Of a stretch of 11,777 nucleotides of DNA, positions 7,624 through 11,777 are shown in pieces. Location of the stretch: the NCBI GenBank assembly GCA_002369075.1, contig DFEG01000015.1:1-11777 (forward strand). Direction: 5' to 3'. Under the pieces are notes generated by a model. That model was not told the DNA's origin. It saw only the letters and a list, made by a program, of their open reading frames with translations, and made no database searches. Position 1 is the first letter of the stretch. The number at the start of each line of letters is the position of its first letter. The stretch is from Bacteroidales bacterium UBA3808 (lineage in GTDB: Bacteria > Bacteroidota > Bacteroidia > Bacteroidales > Paludibacteraceae). The translations under genes and the position numbers were made by a program.

Positions 7624-8928
7624 TTATTTAGTTCCGCCACCGAGAGCTACATAGAGGTCTATAAGACTGATGAGACCGTTATAGCGGTTGGTGACATCTG
7701 CGAGTTGGGCCTTAAGGTAGTTCTCCTGTGCGGTAAGAACCTCAAGATAAGAGCTTTTGCCTTTTTTCATCAGCTCACAGGTCCCATTATATGACTCACG
7801 TTGGGTAATAAGGAGGCGTTGATAAAGTGCATCTTGCTCTTGAGCGTTGCGGCAGCGGAAAATCGCATCATTCACTTCATTTCCTGCCCGCAACATGGTT
7901 TCTACATAGCGGTTTGCCGCTTCCTCTTGTTGCAGTTTGGCAATCTCGAGATTGGCTTTCAGCTTGCCACCCGCAAAGATAGGCTGTGCCAAGCCCAGCA
8001 CGGCGTTCATGAGTAGTTGTCCCGGGTTGACAACCACGCCGCCATTATTGGTCCAACCAATGAGACCGGAGAGCGATAGTGCAGGGCAGAAGGCTGCCTT
8101 CGCCATATTAGTCTGGTAGTAAGCCGCTGCTACATTACGCTCCGCAGCCCGCACATCGGCACGATTGCTAAGCTCAGAAGCGGGAATAGGCTCTATCGTC
8201 CAAGTATCGAATGGGTAACTCGTCCATGGTGAGCGGGCTATCTCATGCGGTTCTTCATTGAGCAAACGACACATGCTGAGCTCAAGCGAATGAATCTCCT
8301 GCAAGAGTTGTTTGCGCTGAATCCGTACATTGATGAGGGAGGCTTCCATTTGTCCTACGGATGGCGAATACGCCTGGCCGTTTTTAACTAAAACACGTTG
8401 GATCTCCAACACGCGCTGCCAGATAAGTTCGGTTGAATCAATGATTACTGCCTGAAAATCTAATAATTGCAGCTGCGTATAGAGTCTTGCTACTGTAGCC
8501 ACAAGATTAGCATGAGTTGCAGCGCGGTTGTCTTCGGCTTGAGCACGCATTACTTCTGCCTGACGTTTGCGATTGGTTATGGTACCAAAACCTTCCCCGC
8601 CCCAATTGAGCGAGAGAGGCACTTGGTAAGTCAGCGTAGCACCGGACATACCGCTGCCGGGGGTATAAGTACCGGATACCCCTACATTGGCTGGTGAAAT
8701 GGCTAAGGTCGGCAGATAACCCAATTTGGCGGCACGAAGTCGCGCATCTGCTTCCTTGATCGCTAACAGTTGAGAGCGGTAATCAACATTATTGACCAAG
8801 GCGCTGTCTATTAAGTTTTGCAACACTGGATCGGTTATATAAACCTTCCAGTCAGCTTCGCTCACGGCGCTCACTAAAGAATCCGCTTCGGGCTTGGATG
8901 TAGGCTCATATTTTTTTAATATACCGCA
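7624..8928 (-). other. Outer-membrane factor module, mature part from the lipobox cysteine
   Basis: The codon of the lipobox cysteine is TGC at 8926-8928, within CALALSLSSC followed by GILKKYEP. The segment from there to the TAA at 7624 corresponds to a complete OprM/NodT-type lipoprotein of about 434 residues: two repeats of the efflux protein domain forming the trimeric channel and periplasmic tunnel. If the chain is cut here, the pump would be an ordinary tripartite system. If it is not cut, permease and channel would be linked at fixed 1:1 stoichiometry, which agrees with both being trimers. Confidence 0.8.
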
Positions 8929-11777
8929 GGAGGAGAGGGATAGTGCTAACGCACATACCGCTATCGCTGTTAGACCGCTTGCGCTGTTAGACCGCTTCGC
9001 TGTAGGAGCGGCTTCGCCTGTTGGATTTTCTTCTTCGACGGGTTCGGAGGTGCCTTGGAAGCGCTCATGCAGTTTCTGGAAGATAATATAGAACGCCGGT
9101 ACGACGAATACAAGTGCCAGTGTCCCCACTGCCATACCGCCGGTAACGCCGATAGCGAGAGCACGGTTGCCGTTCGCGCCTGCACCGCCTTCAATAATCA
9201 ACGGAATCATACCGGCAATCATCGTTACGACAGTCATCAGAATAGGACGTAAACGATCCTCACACGCTTTCAAGGCAGCTTCTACAATCGGCATACCTTG
9301 CTTGCGTTTCTCAACGGCAAACTCCGTGATAAGAATCGCTGTTTTGGCCAACAAACCTATCAGCATGATCACACCCGTCTGAAGATAGATGTTATTCTGC
9401 TGACCGCAAAGCCAGGAGAAGGCAAAGGACCCCATCAGACCGAACGGTACCGACAGTAGCACTGCAAACGGAATAAAGAATGACTCGTAAAGCGAGGCGA
9501 GAATCATGTAGATAAGCAATACGCAGATGAGGTAAATAAGCCCCGTGAGATTCGATTTGCTATTCGCTTCCAACTCACGACTCATACCCCCATACTCGTA
9601 ACCATAACCGACTGGCAGATAATCTTTTGCCACTTCGGCTATCACACGCTGTACATCGCCTTCGCTATAACCGGCATTCGGCTGTACAGAACAAGCAATA
9701 GATTGGTACAGATTGAAGCGTTTCTGCGTCGCTGAACCTACGGCGGGAGTAAGCGTCAGGAACTGCGCGATGGGAGCCATTTGACCGTTCACCCTTACAA
9801 AGATATTATTGAGCGAATTAGGGTCAAGACGATACTCAGGAGCGGCACCTGCCATGACACGGTATATCTTGCCGTATTGGTTGAAATTGCTGATATAAGC
9901 ACTCCCGCAATAGGCGCCAAGGGTGTTAAGAACAACATCCGGAGATATACCTGCACGATCGCACTGCGTGGCGTTAACATCCACTTTGTATTTGGGGAAC
10001 GACTCCGAGTACAACGACATGGCCATCTGTACCTCCGGGCGTTTCTGTAGTTCTGTAAGAAAGTTATTGACCACTTCGTTGAAACGACTCATATCGCCAC
10101 CTTGTAAATCCTCCATCTGCAAATCAATGGCATTACTGTTTCCATATCCCGGTATCTGCGGCATCTGGAACGGAATGATTTGGGCATCCTTGATGTCTTC
10201 GCAACTGAGATACAACTTCGCCATGACATAGTCGATGTAATGCTCTAGCCCTTTCCGCTCGTCCCACGGCTTGAGACGGATAACAAGTGTCCCGTAACTG
10301 ACACCCGTTCCTGATAATAGACCGAAACCGGAAATCTTGGCATAACTCTCCACCTCTTCGAGACGAAGCACATGTTCCTCTACCTCAGCCATGATCTTAT
10401 CGGTCTCAACAAGAGGAGAACCTGCCGGCGCGGTCACATCAACCATGATAACGCCTTGGTCTTCTTGCGGCACGAGTCCGGCAGGTAACGCACGCATCGC
10501 GAGTACCATGATCACCACAGCGCCGATCAGCCACAACCACGCACGGCGGGGTTTTTGCAGGAACTTGGAGACACCGTTCTTGTACTTGCCGAGGATAGCG
10601 TTATAGCCTGCCTCGTAGGCTTCTTTCACGTATTGACTGAAGCTTTTCTTGGAACCCGCCTTTTCTTCTTTCTTCGGGCGGAAGAGTACTGCCGTCAGCG
10701 CCGGACAGAGGGTGAGCGCGGAGATACAGCTGAGGCCCACGGAGGACGCAATCGTTATACCGAACTGGGTAAAGAACGTGCCGCTCGTCCCGGGCATGAA
10801 GGTCACGGGGATGAACACCGCCATGAAGACCAGCGTACAACTGATCACGGCTACCGTCACTTCGCTCATTGCATCTTTGGTCGCCTTATAAGCCGAGGTA
10901 TAGCCGTGTTCCATTTTTGCCATCACCGCTTCGACTACCACGATGGCGTCGTCCACCACCGTTCCGATGGCGAGCACGAGTGCAAAGAGGGTGAGAATAT
11001 TGAGCGAGAAACCCGCTACTTTGACTACCGCGAAGGTACCTAACAGCGAGACGATGATGGAGATCGAAGGAATCAGCGTCGCCTTGAAATCCTGCAGGAA
11101 GAAATAGACGACGAGGATCACTAAAAGAATGGCAATAATCAGCGTCTCCACCACGTTGTGAATGGCGGCATAGAGGAAATCATCGCTGGTCTGCAGGATA
11201 GTGAACTCCAGTCCGGCGGGCATGGTGTGTTTCAGATCCCCGTACAGCTCGTTGATGGCGGCGTTGACCTGCGTGGCATTGGCTCCCGGAGCCTGGTTGA
11301 TGATGAATGCCACACCCGGCTTGCCGTCTATGCGCGAAGAGAAGCTGTAACTCAGCGCGCCGAGTTCCACATCCGCCACGTCGCGCAGATGAAGCACATT
11401 GCCGTTGGAGGTGCGCAGCACGATGGACTCGAACTCCTCAATCGACTGCAAACGGCCTTTGTATTCCAGATTGTACTGGTAGGTGTTGCCGCTCTGCTCG
11501 CCCAGCGAACCCGTCGCTGCCACCATGTTCTGGTTGCCGATGGCGGCAAAGATGTCCTGGGGGGCCAAACCGTAGCGTGCCATCACGTCCGGCTTCATCC
11601 AGATTCGCAGCGAATAGGTGTTTCCGAGATTCTGCACAGCCCCGACGCCCGTCACACGCAGCAGACGAGGCTTCACGTTGATATCAATGTAGTTCGCGAT
11701 GAAATCGTTGTCAAACTTACCGTCGCGGCTCACCAGAGCGGAAATCTGAAGAATGTTATTCTGTCTTTTCTCCACTT
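7624..11777 (-). CDS. RND efflux permease fused in frame to a TolC/OprM-type outer-membrane factor (5' end missing)
   Basis: The frame enters from the right edge; the GTG at 11773-11775 is an internal valine, not a start, and roughly the first 130 residues of the permease lie outside. In residues counted from that codon, 1-905 are an AcrB/HAE1-type proton-driven permease: porter domain, TM4 motif GTVVDDAIVVVEAV with the aspartate pair D275-D276, second porter domain, and TM10 motif LLAKTAILITEF with lysine K811. A cytoplasmic linker (906-933) leads to a hydrophobic stretch and lipobox LSSC with C950. Residues 951-1383 are a near full-length NodT/OprM outer-membrane factor, with ELSNRADVRAAERNVAAAYY, GLAQPIFAGGKLKANLE and YLEVLTAQENYLKAQ. 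Normally these are two genes. Topology fits, because RND C-termini are cytoplasmic and the internal signal could export the second half, with signal peptidase II cutting before C950. The periplasmic adaptor is presumably upstream. The joint carries a frame-changing 17-bp repeat, so the fusion could be switchable, recent or an assembly error. Confidence 0.9.
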   Translation of the reverse strand, partial: VEKRQNNILQISALVSRDGKFDNDFIANYIDINVKPRLLRVTGVGAVQNLGNTYSLRIWMKPDVMARYGLAPQDIFAAIGNQNMVAATGSLGEQSGNTYQYNLEYKGRLQSIEEFESIVLRTSNGNVLHLRDVADVELGALSYSFSSRIDGKPGVAFIINQAPGANATQVNAAINELYGDLKHTMPAGLEFTILQTSDDFLYAAIHNVVETLIIAILLVILVVYFFLQDFKATLIPSISIIVSLLGTFAVVKVAGFSLNILTLFALVLAIGTVVDDAIVVVEAVMAKMEHGYTSAYKATKDAMSEVTVAVISCTLVFMAVFIPVTFMPGTSGTFFTQFGITIASSVGLSCISALTLCPALTAVLFRPKKEEKAGSKKSFSQYVKEAYEAGYNAILGKYKNGVSKFLQKPRRAWLWLIGAVVIMVLAMRALPAGLVPQEDQGVIMVDVTAPAGSPLVETDKIMAEVEEHVLRLEEVESYAKISGFGLLSGTGVSYGTLVIRLKPWDERKGLEHYIDYVMAKLYLSCEDIKDAQIIPFQMPQIPGYGNSNAIDLQMEDLQGGDMSRFNEVVNNFLTELQKRPEVQMAMSLYSESFPKYKVDVNATQCDRAGISPDVVLNTLGAYCGSAYISNFNQYGKIYRVMAGAAPEYRLDPNSLNNIFVRVNGQMAPIAQFLTLTPAVGSATQKRFNLYQSIACSVQPNAGYSEGDVQRVIAEVAKDYLPVGYGYEYGGMSRELEANSKSNLTGLIYLICVLLIYMILASLYESFFIPFAVLLSVPFGLMGSFAFSWLCGQQNNIYLQTGVIMLIGLLAKTAILITEFAVEKRKQGMPIVEAALKACEDRLRPILMTVVTMIAGMIPLIIEGGAGANGNRALAIGVTGGMAVGTLALVFVVPAFYIIFQKLHERFQGTSEPVEEENPTGEAAPTAKRSNSASGLTAIAVCALALSLSSCGILKKYEPTSKPEADSLVSAVSEADWKVYITDPVLQNLIDSALVNNVDYRSQLLAIKEADARLRAAKLGYLPTLAISPANVGVSGTYTPGSGMSGATLTYQVPLSLNWGGEGFGTITNRKRQAEVMRAQAEDNRAATHANLVATVARLYTQLQLLDFQAVIIDSTELIWQRVLEIQRVLVKNGQAYSPSVGQMEASLINVRIQRKQLLQEIHSLELSMCRLLNEEPHEIARSPWTSYPFDTWTIEPIPASELSNRADVRAAERNVAAAYYQTNMAKAAFCPALSLSGLIGWTNNGGVVVNPGQLLMNAVLGLAQPIFAGGKLKANLEIAKLQQEEAANRYVETMLRAGNEVNDAIFRCRNAQEQDALYQRLLITQRESYNGTCELMKKGKSSYLEVLTAQENYLKAQLADVTNRYNGLISLIDLYVALGGGTK
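8957..9005 (-). repeat. Short tandem array (15+17+17 bp units) at the permease/outer-membrane-factor joint
   Basis: Read on the minus strand there are three adjacent units of the form CTA(A)CAGCG(N)(A/T)AGCGGT: 8991-9005 (15 bp, one A and one N shorter), 8974-8990 (17 bp) and 8957-8973 (17 bp). Within them a perfect 16-bp direct repeat, AAGCGGTCTAACAGCG, occurs at 8982-8997 and 8965-8980 with one base between (period 17). Because 17 is not a multiple of three, gain or loss of one unit changes the reading frame across the joint. Confidence 0.9.
8970..9068 (-). other. Out-of-frame ATG and 32-codon frame, candidate former start of the outer-membrane factor
   Basis: An ATG at 9066-9068 inside the permease's last codons opens a 32-codon frame, MSASKAPPNPSKKKIQQAK and onward, which stops at TAA 8970-8972 within the third repeat unit. 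If one 17-bp unit is removed, this frame runs directly into the hydrophobic segment and lipobox LSSC and then the whole outer-membrane factor. In that arrangement the n-region is lysine-rich, as expected of a signal peptide, though rather long. The permease would then end at the TGA at 8906-8908, overlapping the second gene by about 146 bp. Confidence 0.6.

Noticed and set aside
8911..8917. Seven-A run (coding strand) just after the lipobox as a programmed frameshift site
   Set aside because: In the present frame the sequence reads on without need of a shift. It does sit next to the alternative TGA at 8906-8908, but no downstream stem or heptamer of the classic form was found.
11773..11775. 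GTG as the start of the RND permease
   Set aside because: The protein here aligns with the interior of the porter domain (EKRQNNIL region), so the gene continues beyond the window.

Overview
The window looks like chromosomal DNA of a member of the Bacteroidota, probably order Bacteroidales. This rests on protein style: a Bacteroidota-type TamB, a NodT-like efflux lipoprotein, and no clear Shine-Dalgarno at most starts. I cannot name a genus. Every supportable gene is on the minus strand, so the biological reading order runs from 11777 down to 1. No RNA gene, CRISPR array, insertion sequence or phage gene was seen.

Right part (2703-11777): two very long reading frames, each joining an inner-membrane module to an outer-membrane module. 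Transcribed first (7624-11777, 5' end outside the window) is an AcrB/HAE1-type RND efflux permease running in frame into a TolC/OprM-type outer-membrane factor, with a complete lipoprotein signal and lipobox inside the chain. At the joint lies a short tandem array of about 17 bp units. Removing one 17-bp unit would separate the two proteins, and the outer-membrane factor would then be read from an ATG at 9068 that is now out of frame. The fusion is therefore either a real recent fusion, a switchable state, or an assembly error. Seven bases downstream starts a 1637-residue protein (2703-7616). It has a TamB-type membrane anchor, a long beta-rich TamB body with a 125-residue internal tandem duplication, the conserved TamB C-terminal domain, and then a complete Omp85 (BamA/TamA-like) beta-barrel ending in phenylalanine. 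POTRA domains are absent. This is a natural TamB-Omp85 fusion that could span the envelope from inner to outer membrane in one polypeptide. It is the most striking object in the window.

Left part (1-2606): ordinary accessory metabolism. A BASS-family (bile acid:sodium symporter-like) transporter is followed by a maltose/galactoside-type O-acetyltransferase. A 77-residue protein of unknown function overlaps the acetyltransferase by 4 bp. A YbjQ/UPF0145 protein and, after an AT-rich 285-bp gap, the 5' end of a small EamA-family permease complete the region. The first four may be one transcript; the EamA gene probably has its own promoter.

Functional reading: the efflux unit (its membrane-fusion protein presumably lies upstream, outside the window) and the TamB-barrel protein form a tightly packed envelope operon. 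One exports small molecules. The other is expected, by family, to take part in outer-membrane protein assembly or phospholipid transport between membranes.
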